Of a stretch of 64,000 nucleotides of DNA, positions 7,450 through 17,482 are shown piece by piece (the first letter of the stretch is position 1; the number at the start of each line of letters is the position of its first letter). The DNA is taken from the NCBI RefSeq assembly GCF_001013905.1, contig NZ_LN831790.1:7578001-7642000 (forward strand), given 5' to 3'. A model generated the notes under the pieces. The model was not told where the DNA came from, searched no databases, and saw only the letters and a program-made list of their open reading frames with translations. A program made the translations under genes and the position numbers. The DNA is from Streptomyces leeuwenhoekii (GTDB lineage Bacteria; Actinomycetota; Actinomycetes; Streptomycetales; Streptomycetaceae).

Positions 7450-9605
7450 CGCTCGCCGTTCCCGGCCCGGGCCACCAGGGAAGCGGGCGGCTGGAACCGC
7501 CGTCCGTACCGGCCGGCCAGCTCGCCCGCCCGCGCGACGAAGCCGGGGAGGCCGCCGGGGTACCCGTTGATGTACTGCAGGACTCCGCCGGTCCACGCGG
7601 GGAAGCCGATGCCCAGGATCGAGCCCACGTTGGCGTCGGCCACCGACCGCAGTACTCCTTCGTCGAGGCACCGCACCGTGTCGAGTGCCTCCGCGAACAG
7701 CATCCGCTCCTTCATGTCCTCGAACGGGATCTCGCGTCCCGCCACGGTGAAGTGCTCGTACAGACCGGGCCACAGGCCGGTGCGCCTGCCGTCCGTGTAC
7801 GTGTAGAAGCCGGCGCCCGAGGAGCGTCCGCCGCGCCCGAACTCGTCGATCATCCGGTCCACGACAGGCTCCGAACCATGGGTGTGCCACTGCCCTCCCT
7901 CGGCCAGCACCGCCGCCTTGGTCTCCTCCCGGATCCTGCGGGGCAGGGTGAGGGTGAGCTCGTCCATCAGTTGCAGCGGGGGCGCCGGATAGCCGGCCTG
8001 GGAGCCGGCCTGTTCGATCGAGGCGGGGTGCAGGCCCTCACCGAGCATCGCCACCGCCTCGTCGAGGAACGTGGAGATCACCCGGCTGGTGAAGAAACCC
8101 CGGTTGTCGTTGACCACGATGGGCGTCTTGCCGATCTGCCGCGCGATGTCGACGGCCTTCGCCACGGTGTGGTCGGCGGTCTTCCCGCCCGTGACGATCT
8201 CCAGCAGCGGCATCTTGTCGACGGGGGAGAAGAAGTGCAGGCCGATGAAGTCCTCCGGGCGCCGCACCCCTTCGGCAAGCCCGGTGATGGGCAGGGTGGA
8301 GGTGTTGGACGCCAGCACCGCGTCCGGTGCGACGACGGCCTCGATCTCCCGGAGGACCCGGCGCTTGAGCGCCGGGTCCTCGAAGACCGCCTCGATCACC
8401 ACGTCACAGCCGGCCAGGTCCGCCGGCCCGGTGGCCGGCGTGATCCGGGCGAGGATCGCGTCGGCCTTCTCCCGGGACATGGCGCCGCGTGCCACGGCCT
8501 TGGCGAGCAGATTCTCGGAGTGCCGCTTGCCGCGCCGGGCCGCGTCCGGCGAGACGTCCTTGAGTACCACCTCCAGGCCGCCCCGGGCGCAGGAGTAGGC
8601 GATCCCCGCGCCCATCATGCCGGCGCCGAGCACCCCCACCTTCCGCGCGGTGTGCCGCGGGTGGCCGGCCGGGCGGCTGCCGCCGGAGTCGATGTGCTGC
8701 ATGTCGTAGAAGAACGCCTGCATCATGTTCTTCGAGACCTGGCCCGTCATCAGCTCGACGAGGTAGCCCGTCTCGATCTTCTGCCCGTCCTCCAGGCCGA
8801 CCTGTGCGCTCTCCACCGCCGCGGCAAGGATGTTGCGCGGCGCCGGCATGTCGGCGCCCTTCAGCTCCTTGCGCAGGCGCGCCGTGAGGGCCGGCAGGAG
8901 CGCCGCGACCTTCGGATGGGAGGGGGCGCCGCCGGGGATCCGGTAGCCCTCGGTGTCCCAGGGCTGGACGGCCCCCGGGCTGGCCAGGACCCACTCCCGG
9001 GCCCGCGCCAGCAACTCCTCCGGCGTCGCGGCCAGTTCGTGCACCAGTCCCTTGGCGAGCGCGTCCTGCGGGCGGTACCGCTGTCCCTGGAGCAGGACGT
9101 CCGTCAGCGCGGCCCGCAGGCCCAGGAGACGGACGGTCCGGCTGACCCCGCCGCACCCGGGCAGCAGCCCCAGGGTCACCTCCGGCAGGCCGATGCGGCT
9201 GGCGGGCGCGTCCAGGGCGATACGGCGGTGGCAGGCGAGCGCGATCTCGTACCCGCCGCCGAGCGCGCTGCCGTTCATGGCGGCTGCCACCGGCCTGCCG
9301 AGCGTCTCCAGCCGGCGGAGCTGGGACTTCAGCACCGTGCACAGTTCACTGAGCTCCGCGGCGTTCTCCGGCCGCGCCCTGCTCATGAGACCGATGTCGC
9401 CGCCGGCGAAGAAGCTCTTCTTGGCGGAGGTGAGCACGACACCGGTGATGTCCTCCCGCTCGGCCTCGAGCCGGGCGACGGTGGCCTCCATGGAGTCCAC
9501 ATAGGTCTGGTTCATCGTGTTGACCGGCTGGTCCGGATCGTCCATGGTCAGCACGACGACACCGTCGGATCCCTGTTCCCAGCGGATCATGTTCTTCTCC
9601 AGCAT
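7440..9605 (-). CDS. fadB: Multifunctional enoyl-CoA hydratase/3-hydroxyacyl-CoA dehydrogenase
   Basis: A 721-residue FadB/FadJ-type trifunctional alpha subunit. The N-terminal crotonase domain (about residues 1-200) has the oxyanion segment GSALGGGYEIA and the GLPEVTLGLLPG active-site glutamate region. A Rossmann domain begins near residue 330 with VGVLGAGMMGAGIA and binds NAD. Two C-terminal 3-hydroxyacyl-CoA dehydrogenase domains follow, with the ASNTSTLPI and HFFSPVDKMPLLEIV hallmarks. It catalyses the hydration and oxidation steps of beta-oxidation. The thiolase gene lies 64 bp upstream on the same strand, so the two form a fadBA-type unit. The gene end overlaps the end of tetR by 10 bp in convergent orientation. 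Confidence 0.95.
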   Translation of the reverse strand: MLEKNMIRWEQGSDGVVVLTMDDPDQPVNTMNQTYVDSMEATVARLEAEREDITGVVLTSAKKSFFAGGDIGLMSRARPENAAELSELCTVLKSQLRRLETLGRPVAAAMNGSALGGGYEIALACHRRIALDAPASRIGLPEVTLGLLPGCGGVSRTVRLLGLRAALTDVLLQGQRYRPQDALAKGLVHELAATPEELLARAREWVLASPGAVQPWDTEGYRIPGGAPSHPKVAALLPALTARLRKELKGADMPAPRNILAAAVESAQVGLEDGQKIETGYLVELMTGQVSKNMMQAFFYDMQHIDSGGSRPAGHPRHTARKVGVLGAGMMGAGIAYSCARGGLEVVLKDVSPDAARRGKRHSENLLAKAVARGAMSREKADAILARITPATGPADLAGCDVVIEAVFEDPALKRRVLREIEAVVAPDAVLASNTSTLPITGLAEGVRRPEDFIGLHFFSPVDKMPLLEIVTGGKTADHTVAKAVDIARQIGKTPIVVNDNRGFFTSRVISTFLDEAVAMLGEGLHPASIEQAGSQAGYPAPPLQLMDELTLTLPRRIREETKAAVLAEGGQWHTHGSEPVVDRMIDEFGRGGRSSGAGFYTYTDGRRTGLWPGLYEHFTVAGREIPFEDMKERMLFAEALDTVRCLDEGVLRSVADANVGSILGIGFPAWTGGVLQYINGYPGGLPGFVARAGELAGRYGRRFQPPASLVARAGNGERYE

Positions 9606-9669
9606 CGGTAGGGCGTTCCTTTCCGGGACGGGGGGCGTGCGCGCCGCCCGGGGGACGGCGGGCGGGTTC

Positions 9670-10878
9670 TCACAGGCGTTCGATCACGGTGGCGATGCCT
9701 ATGCCGCCACCCGCGCAGAGACTGACCACGGCCCGCCGCGCGGAGCGGTGCTCCAGCTCGTCCAGCGCGGTGCCGACGAGCATCGCACCGGTGGCGCCGA
9801 GCGGATGCCCGAGAGCGATCGCGCCGCCGTTGACGTTGACCTTCTCCCAGGGCAGCCCGAGGTCCCTGACGTATCGGAGCACCACCGAGGCGAACGCCTC
9901 GTTGATCTCGAACAGGTCGATGTCGTCCACCGTCAGCCCGGCGAGGGCCAGCGCCTTGCGGGTCGCCGGGGCCGGGCCGGTGAGCATGATCGTGGGATCG
10001 GCACCGCTGACCGCGGCGGCCACGATCCGCGCGCGAGGTGCCAGGCCCAGATCCGCGCCCGCCCGTTCCGTGCCGACGAGAACCAGCGCCGCACCGTCCA
10101 CGATGCCCGAGGAGTTGCCCGGGGTGTGGACGTGTTCGATGCGTTCGACCCAGTGGTACTTCTGGAGGGCCACCGCGTCGAACCCCGCCGTCTCGCCGAT
10201 GTCCGCGAACGAGGGCTTCAACGCACCCAGGGCCTCCACCGTCGTCTCCGGGCGCATGTGCTCGTCCTGGGAGAGCACGACGACCCCGTTGCGGTCCCGG
10301 ACCGCAACCACGGACTTCGCGAAGTGGCCGCCGGACCACGCCCGCGCGGCCCGCTGCTGCGACCGCACCGCGTAGGCGTCGACGTCCTCCCGCGAGAAGC
10401 CCTCGACGGTCGCGATCAGGTCGGCGCCGATGCCCTGCGGGACGAAGTACGTGTCGAAGGCGGTCTCCGGATCCGTCGCCATCGGTCCCCCGTCGCTGCC
10501 CATCGGCACCCTCGACATCGACTCCACACCGCCGGCGATCACCAGCTGCTCCCAGCCGGAACGCACCTTCTGCGCGGCCGTGTTCACCGCCTCCAGCCCG
10601 GAGGCGCAGAACCGGTTGAGCTGCACCCCGGCCACGTGGTCGGGCAGCCCGGCGGCCAGCGCCGCGGTCTTGGCGATGTTCATGCCCTGGTCTCCCACGG
10701 GCGAGACCACACCGAGCACGACGTCGTCCAGCCGTGCCGGGTCCAGGCCCGGGTGGCGGCGGCCGAGTTCGTCGATCAGCCCGGTCACCAGCGACACCGG
10801 TTTGACGTGGTGCAGCGCGCCGTTCCTGCCGCGGCCTCGCGGGGTGCGGATCGCGTCGTAGATGTAAGCCTCGGTCAC
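9670..10878 (-). CDS. fadA: Acetyl-CoA C-acyltransferase (3-ketoacyl-CoA thiolase)
   Basis: A 402-residue thiolase that cleaves 3-ketoacyl-CoA with CoA in the last step of beta-oxidation. The acyl-accepting cysteine is Cys91 in [11 protein letters not shown]. The C-terminal catalytic parts are [16 protein letters not shown] with the active histidine and SLCAGGGIG with the second cysteine. The start is GTG. The gene heads the leftward fadAB unit and is divergent from the acyl-CoA ligase operon across 313 bp that contain two palindromic operator-like sites. Length and motifs are typical, so a degradative thiolase is favoured over a biosynthetic one. Confidence 0.95.
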   Translation of the reverse strand: MTEAYIYDAIRTPRGRGRNGALHHVKPVSLVTGLIDELGRRHPGLDPARLDDVVLGVVSPVGDQGMNIAKTAALAAGLPDHVAGVQLNRFCASGLEAVNTAAQKVRSGWEQLVIAGGVESMSRVPMGSDGGPMATDPETAFDTYFVPQGIGADLIATVEGFSREDVDAYAVRSQQRAARAWSGGHFAKSVVAVRDRNGVVVLSQDEHMRPETTVEALGALKPSFADIGETAGFDAVALQKYHWVERIEHVHTPGNSSGIVDGAALVLVGTERAGADLGLAPRARIVAAAVSGADPTIMLTGPAPATRKALALAGLTVDDIDLFEINEAFASVVLRYVRDLGLPWEKVNVNGGAIALGHPLGATGAMLVGTALDELEHRSARRAVVSLCAGGGIGIATVIERL

Positions 10879-10996
10879 TGTCCTCGCACTTCCTCTCCGC
10901 CGGTCTCTCCGCCGGCCGGCGACGTCCCGCCGGTCCGGCCGCTACGGGCCGGCAGCGGCTCGCGAGCACGTCCGGCGGAGGCAAGGTAAAAGCACT

Positions 10997-11015
10997 TATT
11001 GGCACTGTGTCAATA
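10997..11015. promoter_or_regulatory. TetR-type operator, fadA side
   Basis: TATTGGCACTGTGTCAATA is a 19-bp palindrome with one mismatched pair around a central T. It matches the second site at 11107-11125 in sequence and spacing. The TetR gene inside the rightward operon (13044-13664) is the natural candidate ligand. Confidence 0.6.
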
Positions 11016-11106
11016 GTGCTGAAGCCAAGTCACCCTCGTTGTGGGTGGCGTTAGTTGACGCCGGAGCGGGAATCATCCGCTACGCCGAGAAGGGCGCGGA
11101 TCGATC

Positions 11107-11125
11107 TATTGACGCTGCGCCAACA
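11107..11125. promoter_or_regulatory. TetR-type operator, acyl-CoA ligase side
   Basis: TATTGACGCTGCGCCAACA shares the pattern TATTGRCRCTGYGYCAAYA with the site at 10997-11015. Two pairs in the arms deviate from perfect symmetry. It lies about 67 bp before the ligase start. Confidence 0.6.
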
Positions 11126-11191
11126 GTGGGTCCATGGTGGGGACCGCTCAAGGAGTCGCCCGCTCACGGTTCGCGATGGAGGGAGCCCGCC

Positions 11192-13009
11192 GTGGCCACA
11201 GCAGAGCAACTGCACAGGGCCGTCGAAGGACTGACGATCACCGGGCTGCTGCGCCGCAACGCCCAGCAGTTCCCCGCCCGCCCCGCGCTCACCACCGGCA
11301 TCGGGCCGGACGCGGGAACGCTGTCCTGGTCTCAGTTGCGCGCGGAGGTCGCCGCCCTCACCCGCGGTCTCGTCGCGCTCGGCCTGAACCGGGGCGACCG
11401 CATGCTCATCGCCATGTCCAAGCGGGCCGAGCACTGGATCGCCGACCTGGCCGCGATCCATGTCGGTGCCCTGCCCTGCAGCACCTACGACACCCTGAGC
11501 ACCGAGCAGATACGCTTCGTGGCCCGGCACAGCGCGGCCACCGTCGTCGTCCTCGAGGGCGAGGAGCAGATCCGGCGCTGGCAGCCCGCCCTGAAGGAGA
11601 TGCCCCGGCTGCGCGCCGTCGTCGTCCTGGACCGGGACGCGGCCGCGGCCGACGACCCGCTCCACGTCGGCTACGCGGCCGTGCGCGGCGCGGTGCCGCC
11701 CGACGAGGCCGCGTTCGAGGCGCTCACGGACGCGGCCACCCCCGACCGGCCGCTGACCGTGGTGTACACCTCGGGCACCACCGGCGAACCCAAGGGTGTG
11801 GTGCTCTCCCACCGCAACGTCGTGCACGAGTGCCTGATGCAGGACCACCTCGTCCCCGTACCGGAGCACCCGCGGTCGGTGGCCTATCTGCCGATGGCCC
11901 ACATCGCCGAGCGCGTGCTCGGCATCTACATGCCGGTCTGCAACGCCGGCCACGTCACCCTCTGCCCGGACCCCGCGCAGCTTCTGCCCACGCTGCGTGC
12001 GGTGCGCCCGCACGGCTTCTTCGGCGTCCCCCGGGTGTGGGAGAAGCTCGCCGCCGGCCTGCGGGCGAAGCTGGCCACACTGCCCGAGGAGCAGGCCGCC
12101 GTGGTGGAACAGGCCCGCAGGACCGCCCTGGAGGTGTTCCGTCTGCGCTCCGCCGGCAAGGACCTTCCGGCGGAGCTCACCGGGCCCCTGGAGCACCTCG
12201 ACGACCAGGTGCTGCGGCCCGTACGGGCCGCCGTCGGACTCGACGAGTGCCGCCGGGCCATCAGCGGGGCGGCACCGATCCCCACCGGGGTGCTGGAGTT
12301 CCTGGCCGGTGTGGGACTTCCCGTGTACGAGGTGTGGGGTCTGAGCGAGACCACGGGCGCGGCGACGGTCAGCACACCCGAGGTGTTCGCGCTCGGCTCG
12401 GTCGGGCGCCCGGGGCCGGGCATCGAGGTCAAGGAGGCCCAGGACGGCGAGCTCCTCGTCCGCGGCCCCGTGGTCTTCCCCGGCTACCTGCGGGCCGACG
12501 GCCGCATCGAGCCCGCGACCGACGCGGAGGGCTGGCTGGCCACCGGGGACGTCGGGACGGTGGACTCCCGGGGCATCGTCACGGTCACCGACCGCAAGAA
12601 GGAGATCATCATCACCGACGGCGGCAAGAACATCGCCCCCACCAGGATCGAGTCCCTGTTGCGGGCACACCCTCTGGTCGCCCACGCCGTCGCCATCGGC
12701 GACCGGCGCCGGTACGTCACCGCGCTGCTGGTGCTGGACGAGGAGGCGGCCCCCCTGTGGGCGCGGGAGCACGGCGTCCCCGTATCCGGTCTCGACGCGC
12801 TGTCCCGCCACCCCGCGGTGCTCGCGGCCCTGGACCAGGCGGTCGCGGACGCGAACGCGGTCCTGTCCCGGGCGGAGCAGGTGAAGAAGTACCGCGTCCT
12901 GCCGGGCCCCTGGACCACCGAGACCGGCGAGCTGACACCGAAGCTGAGCCTGCGCCGCCGGGCCATCGGCCACCTGCACGCCGCCGCGATCGAGTCGATG
13001 TACACATAG
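11192..13009 (+). CDS. Long-chain fatty acid--CoA ligase (AMP-forming)
   Basis: A 605-residue adenylating enzyme of the long-chain acyl-CoA synthetase (FadD15/ACSL-like) type. It shows the P-loop YTSGTTGEPKG near residue 205, the VYEVWGLSET motif, WLATGDVG with the ATP ribose-binding aspartate, and TDRKKEIIITDGGKNI. The GTG start at 11192 has a GGAGGGAG ribosome-binding site upstream; the longer open frame crosses one operator palindrome and is rejected. It is the first gene of a rightward operon with tetR, acyl-CoA dehydrogenase and a nitronate monooxygenase-like gene. It would activate long or bulky acids, plausibly including isoprenoid acids from Lcp/OxiAB, for beta-oxidation. The substrate assignment is inference. 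Confidence 0.92.
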   Translation: MATAEQLHRAVEGLTITGLLRRNAQQFPARPALTTGIGPDAGTLSWSQLRAEVAALTRGLVALGLNRGDRMLIAMSKRAEHWIADLAAIHVGALPCSTYDTLSTEQIRFVARHSAATVVVLEGEEQIRRWQPALKEMPRLRAVVVLDRDAAAADDPLHVGYAAVRGAVPPDEAAFEALTDAATPDRPLTVVYTSGTTGEPKGVVLSHRNVVHECLMQDHLVPVPEHPRSVAYLPMAHIAERVLGIYMPVCNAGHVTLCPDPAQLLPTLRAVRPHGFFGVPRVWEKLAAGLRAKLATLPEEQAAVVEQARRTALEVFRLRSAGKDLPAELTGPLEHLDDQVLRPVRAAVGLDECRRAISGAAPIPTGVLEFLAGVGLPVYEVWGLSETTGAATVSTPEVFALGSVGRPGPGIEVKEAQDGELLVRGPVVFPGYLRADGRIEPATDAEGWLATGDVGTVDSRGIVTVTDRKKEIIITDGGKNIAPTRIESLLRAHPLVAHAVAIGDRRRYVTALLVLDEEAAPLWAREHGVPVSGLDALSRHPAVLAALDQAVADANAVLSRAEQVKKYRVLPGPWTTETGELTPKLSLRRRAIGHLHAAAIESMYT

Positions 13010-13043
13010 TGCGACACACCGCTACCACGAGGGGGACGACCGT

Positions 13044-13664
13044 ATGGGCGTTCAGCGCCAGGCACAGCGACGCAGGATGGAGCCGGACGCCCGGCGGGCC
13101 GAGATCCTCAGCGTCGCCCGCAGGCTCTTCGGAGCCAACGGCTACACCACGGTCTCCCTCTCCGACATCGCGGCCGAAGCCGGTGTCGCCCGGGCGCTGA
13201 TCAACCACTACTTCGGCGGCAAACGGCAGCTCTACCTGGAGGTGGTCCGGCAGATGATGGTCGTCCCCGCCTCCGTCTCGGAGCGGCTGCCCCCGACCAG
13301 CGCCGAGGAGCGCCTGGCGATCTGCGTCGACCGGTGGCTCGAGGTCGTCGAGCGCAACCGGGAGATGTGGCTCTCCGCGATCGGCCTGGAAGCCCTCGGC
13401 AACGACCCCGAGATCGACCAGATCATGCTCGAGGCCGACGAGATCGCCACCGACCGCGTCCTCGAGGCCGCGATGATGGCCGATGTCGTCGAGGGGCGGC
13501 ACAAGCTGCGGGCCATGATCCGCGCCCACAGCGGCATGCTCAAGGCCGCCTCCCGGGAGTGGCTGGTGCGCGGCACGCTCAGCCGCAGCGACCTGCACGT
13601 GATGCTGACCCGCACCGTGCTCCACCTGGTGAACACCGTCTTCCCGGCCCTGCGGGACGACTGA
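13044..13664 (+). CDS. TetR-family regulator in the acyl-CoA ligase operon
   Basis: A 206-residue TetR-family protein. The helix-turn-helix spans about residues 33-53 (VSLSDIAAEAGVARALINHY followed by FGGK). The all-helical ligand domain resembles those of TetR repressors of fatty-acid catabolism in actinomycetes, which bind acyl-CoA, but no residue-level proof is available. It sits 34 bp after the ligase and 39 bp before the dehydrogenase, so it is co-transcribed with the genes it probably controls. The two 19-bp palindromes in the fadA/ligase gap are the best operator candidates and would make it autoregulatory. Confidence 0.88.
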   Translation: MGVQRQAQRRRMEPDARRAEILSVARRLFGANGYTTVSLSDIAAEAGVARALINHYFGGKRQLYLEVVRQMMVVPASVSERLPPTSAEERLAICVDRWLEVVERNREMWLSAIGLEALGNDPEIDQIMLEADEIATDRVLEAAMMADVVEGRHKLRAMIRAHSGMLKAASREWLVRGTLSRSDLHVMLTRTVLHLVNTVFPALRDD

Positions 13665-13703
13665 GAACGCGTATCCGACACTCCTCACGGAGGGACGCAC
13701 GTC

Positions 13704-14846
13704 ATGCCCCGAGTCCTGACCGACGAACGCCGCGACCTGGTCAAGGCGGTAGCCGACTTCTGCCGTCGTGAGTGCGGCACCAAGGAACAGCGGGACAAAC
13801 TGACCGCCGACGGCCGGGAACAGCACAACCAGAGGCTCTACGAGAAGATGGCGGAACTGGGCTGGCTGGGCATCGCCGTCCCCGAGGAGTACGGCGGCGC
13901 CGGCCTGGGCATGACGGACCTCTGCCTCTTCCTGCGGGAGACGTCCTACGGACTCGCGCCCATCAGTGGTTTCGGGACCACGATCATCGCCGCCGCGGCG
14001 TACGAGAAGTACGGCACCGAGGAGCAGAAGCGCGTCGTGCTCGAAGGCGTGGTCAGGGGCCGGGTCGAGGCCATCTCGATGTCCGAGCCCGGGGCCGGGT
14101 CGGACGTGGGCGCGCTGACCTGCCGCGCCGAGCGCACCGACGGCGGTTACGTGATCAACGGTCAGAAGACCTGGTGCTCCAACGCGCACTTCGCCGATCA
14201 CATCCTGCTGATCGCGCGTACGTCGCAGGAGGATTCCAAGCACCGGGGGCTCACCCAGTTCATGGTGCCCGCCGACGCCGAGGGGCTGCAGATCCGCGGC
14301 ATCGACACGATGGGCGGCCGGGAGGTCAACGACCTGTACTTCACCGACTGCTTCGTTTCCGACTCCGCGGTCGTCGGCACACCCGGACAGGCGTGGACCC
14401 AGTTGATGACCGGGCTGAACCTGGAACGGATGATCCTCGCCGCGCTGATGCTGGGCGTCGCCCGGCGCGCGTTCGACGACACCCTCACCTACGTGCGCCA
14501 GCGGGAGCAGTTCGGCCGGCCGATCGGCTCGTTCCAGGCGCTCAAACACCGGATCGCGGACATGGCCACCGAACTGGAATGCGCCCAACTGCTGCTGGAC
14601 GACGTGGCCGCCGCGATCGACGCCGAGCCCGGCCGGGTGTTCGCCCGCGAGACCTCCATGGCCAAGCTCAAATGCACCGAGCTGGCCAAACACGTGACCC
14701 TGGAGGGCATGCAGATGATGGGCGGCTACGGCTACGCCACCGAGTACGGCATGGAGGCCCTGCTGCGCTCGACCGTCGTGTCCACGGTGTACGGCGGGAC
14801 CAGCGAGATCCAGCGGGACATCATCGGCAAGACCTACGGGCTGTAG
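13704..14846 (+). CDS. Acyl-CoA dehydrogenase, isovaleryl-CoA-dehydrogenase-like catalytic base
   Basis: A 380-residue FAD-dependent acyl-CoA dehydrogenase that introduces the alpha-beta double bond. It has the family signature MSEPGAGSDVGALTC near residue 126 and REQFGRPIGSFQ near 273. At the usual C-terminal catalytic position, where most family members have YEGT, this protein reads VYGGTSEIQR and lacks the glutamate. Instead Glu241 in NLERMI lies where isovaleryl-CoA and long-chain dehydrogenases place their base. That suits a branched or bulky substrate such as a methyl-branched isoprenoid acyl-CoA, though this is inference. It is followed 3 bp later by the nitronate monooxygenase-like gene. 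Confidence 0.92.
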   Translation: MPRVLTDERRDLVKAVADFCRRECGTKEQRDKLTADGREQHNQRLYEKMAELGWLGIAVPEEYGGAGLGMTDLCLFLRETSYGLAPISGFGTTIIAAAAYEKYGTEEQKRVVLEGVVRGRVEAISMSEPGAGSDVGALTCRAERTDGGYVINGQKTWCSNAHFADHILLIARTSQEDSKHRGLTQFMVPADAEGLQIRGIDTMGGREVNDLYFTDCFVSDSAVVGTPGQAWTQLMTGLNLERMILAALMLGVARRAFDDTLTYVRQREQFGRPIGSFQALKHRIADMATELECAQLLLDDVAAAIDAEPGRVFARETSMAKLKCTELAKHVTLEGMQMMGGYGYATEYGMEALLRSTVVSTVYGGTSEIQRDIIGKTYGL

Positions 14847-15833
<987 letters not shown>

Positions 15834-15886
15834 GCCCCGTCCCCGCCGCCGGGCGGTGACGGCGGGTCCGGCGGACGGTCCCGGTT

Positions 15887-16426
15887 TCAGGCCGCGGGGG
15901 TGCCGTTCGCGGTGGTGTCCGCGGTCTCCAGCGCGGCGACGAGCCGGTCCAGCGCCGGCAGCGCCTGGGCGAGCGCCCGCCGGTCGGCGGCCGGCAGGTC
16001 GTCGACGACCCGGGCGAGGGCCGCGGTGCTCGCGCGGTCGTAGCGGCTCAGCAGTTCCAGGGCCTCCCGCGAGGCGGTCAGGACCACGGTCCGCTGGTCG
16101 TGGTCCGGCCGGACGCGCTCCACCAGCCGCTCGGCGGACATGGTCCGGACGAGGTTGCTGACGGTGGACGGCGCCATCCGCAGCCGGGCTGCGACCGTCC
16201 CGGGGGAGAGGCCCTCGGGCGACGTGGACAGCGTCCGCAGAAGCTCGATCTGCGCTTCGGGCAGGTCGGGCAGACCCTCGGCGTTCCGTGTGGCGCGCAG
16301 CACCGCGCGCCTGAGCGGTCCGAGCAGCCCGCCCAGTCCGGCCGCGATCCCGGCCGTCCCCGTCGTGTCCGGCGTCCCTCGGCCGTCCCTGTCCGCCGCC
16401 GTGTGGGTCTCGCGCATGCCTGGCAT
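15887..16426 (-). CDS. MarR-family regulator divergent from padC
   Basis: A 179-residue MarR-type winged-helix protein. The recognition region is [20 protein letters not shown] (about residues 73-92), followed by a wing with [10 protein letters not shown]. It is divergent from the phenolic acid decarboxylase gene, and a 23-bp palindrome lies in the 138-bp gap, so it very probably represses padC and responds to a phenolic acid. The start is uncertain: ATG 16426 or the in-frame ATG at 16417 could be used, and the GGAG nearby suits the second somewhat better. The long upstream open frame is antisense to padC and is not real. Confidence 0.88.
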   Translation of the reverse strand: MPGMRETHTAADRDGRGTPDTTGTAGIAAGLGGLLGPLRRAVLRATRNAEGLPDLPEAQIELLRTLSTSPEGLSPGTVAARLRMAPSTVSNLVRTMSAERLVERVRPDHDQRTVVLTASREALELLSRYDRASTAALARVVDDLPAADRRALAQALPALDRLVAALETADTTANGTPAA

Positions 16427-16457
16427 GGCTCCATTGTGGACCCACGAGATAAATTTT

Positions 16458-16480
16458 TGACACAAATATATTTTGTGGCA
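16458..16480. promoter_or_regulatory. MarR-type operator between marR and padC
   Basis: A 23-bp inverted repeat of the form TGnCACAAA-n5-TTTGTGnCA with perfect 6-bp cores. It stands out as a very AT-rich island in GC-rich DNA and lies midway between the divergent starts. Confidence 0.72.
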
Positions 16481-16564
16481 CAGTCGATGGTGGGGGCGGA
16501 AGCGACGGGCCGGTCGAACCGGAGGCCGGCGGAGCGCGCCGCCCGCAGCACGGCAAGGAGCACC

Positions 16565-17104
16565 ATGATCACCGAGAACGAGACCCCCACCACCGTCGAG
16601 AACCCCGTCCCGCCCCAGGACCTGTCCCGGATCGCCGGGCACCGGTTCATCTACACCTACGCCAACGGCTGGCAGTACGAGATGTACGTGAAGAACGCCA
16701 CGACCATCGACTACCGCATCCACAGCGGCATGGTCGGCGGCCGCTGGGTCAAGGACCAGGAAGTCGACCTGGTGCGGCTCGCCGACGACGTCTACAAGGT
16801 CTCCTGGACCGAGCCGACCGGCACCTGCGTCGTCGTCAACGTGCTGCCCGGCCGGCGCGTCCTGCACGGCACCATCTTCTTCCCGCAGTGGATCGAGCAG
16901 GACGGCGGCAAGACGGTGCTCTACCAGAACGAGCACCTGGACGAGATGCGCGCCTACCGGGACGCCGGGCCCACCTACCCGATCTACGTCGTGCCCGAGT
17001 TCGCGCGCATCACCCTGTTCGAGTACGTCGGCGAGAACGACGAGACCGTCGTCGCGGTCGGCCCGCACGACCTGCCCGAGGGCTTCGCCGACCGGGTCAA
17101 CTGA
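16565..17104 (+). CDS. padC: Phenolic acid decarboxylase
   Basis: A 179-residue cofactor-independent phenolic acid decarboxylase that converts p-coumaric or ferulic acid to the vinylphenol and CO2. The sequence follows the bacterial PadC family almost along its whole length: [52 protein letters not shown] and the late [10 protein letters not shown]. These segments carry the tyrosine, arginine and glutamate residues of the active site. It is a single-gene unit ending in a strong hairpin and is divergent from a MarR regulator. It probably detoxifies plant phenolics. It has no obvious link to the neighbouring beta-oxidation genes. Confidence 0.95.
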   Translation: MITENETPTTVENPVPPQDLSRIAGHRFIYTYANGWQYEMYVKNATTIDYRIHSGMVGGRWVKDQEVDLVRLADDVYKVSWTEPTGTCVVVNVLPGRRVLHGTIFFPQWIEQDGGKTVLYQNEHLDEMRAYRDAGPTYPIYVVPEFARITLFEYVGENDETVVAVGPHDLPEGFADRVN

Positions 17105-17482
17105 ACCGCCGGGCGCCCGCGCCGGGGGACCGCACCCAGGGGTCACTCCCTGGTGCGGTCTCGTGCGTGCGCGGTACGGGGGCCGGAAACCCGCCGCCGC
17201 GGGAGAGGGGGAAGTGCTCGCCTGGCCGGTGGCCACCGGCCGGGTCGCGCCCAGAGCCCGAGCCGACAGCGGGCGAAAGAACCCGGGCAACGGCCGCTCG
17301 TTTTCCGCCAACGACGACTTCTGCCCCGGCCTTTCCCCAGACCTCAGCCGCCACAGGCGTTAATGTCCCCGCCATGGGCGTCTCCTGAGCAGACCGGTAC
17401 GACACGGTCCACCGTCATCCGCCCGGCCATGCCGGGCCTTCCTTCGGCGTGCCCGCGCGCCCGCTCAGGAGAGAACCGACCC
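17105..17482. other. Intergenic region padC to lnu-like gene
   Basis: These 378 bp contain the padC terminator at the left and the leader of the nucleotidyltransferase gene at the right. No further gene is supported. Confidence 0.5.
17129..17159 (+). terminator. Hairpin after padC
   Basis: Arms ACCGCACCCAGGG and CCCTGGTGCGGT pair with a single bulge around a short loop, 25 bp after the padC stop. Confidence 0.75.

Larger units (their letters stand above)
10879..11191. other. Divergent control region between fadA and the acyl-CoA ligase operon
   Basis: A 313-bp gap without a gene. It holds two copies of a 19-bp TetR-type palindrome about 110 bp apart, one nearer each divergent gene, and is therefore the likely shared promoter/operator region. 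Confidence 0.65.

Noticed and set aside
65..9611. Very long open frames on the opposite or shifted frames of the catabolic genes (for example 65-1441, 1092-3512, 7386-9611)
   Set aside because: They are the usual by-product of extreme GC content: Arg/Gly/Pro/His-rich translations without any domain, mirror images of genes with clear homology.
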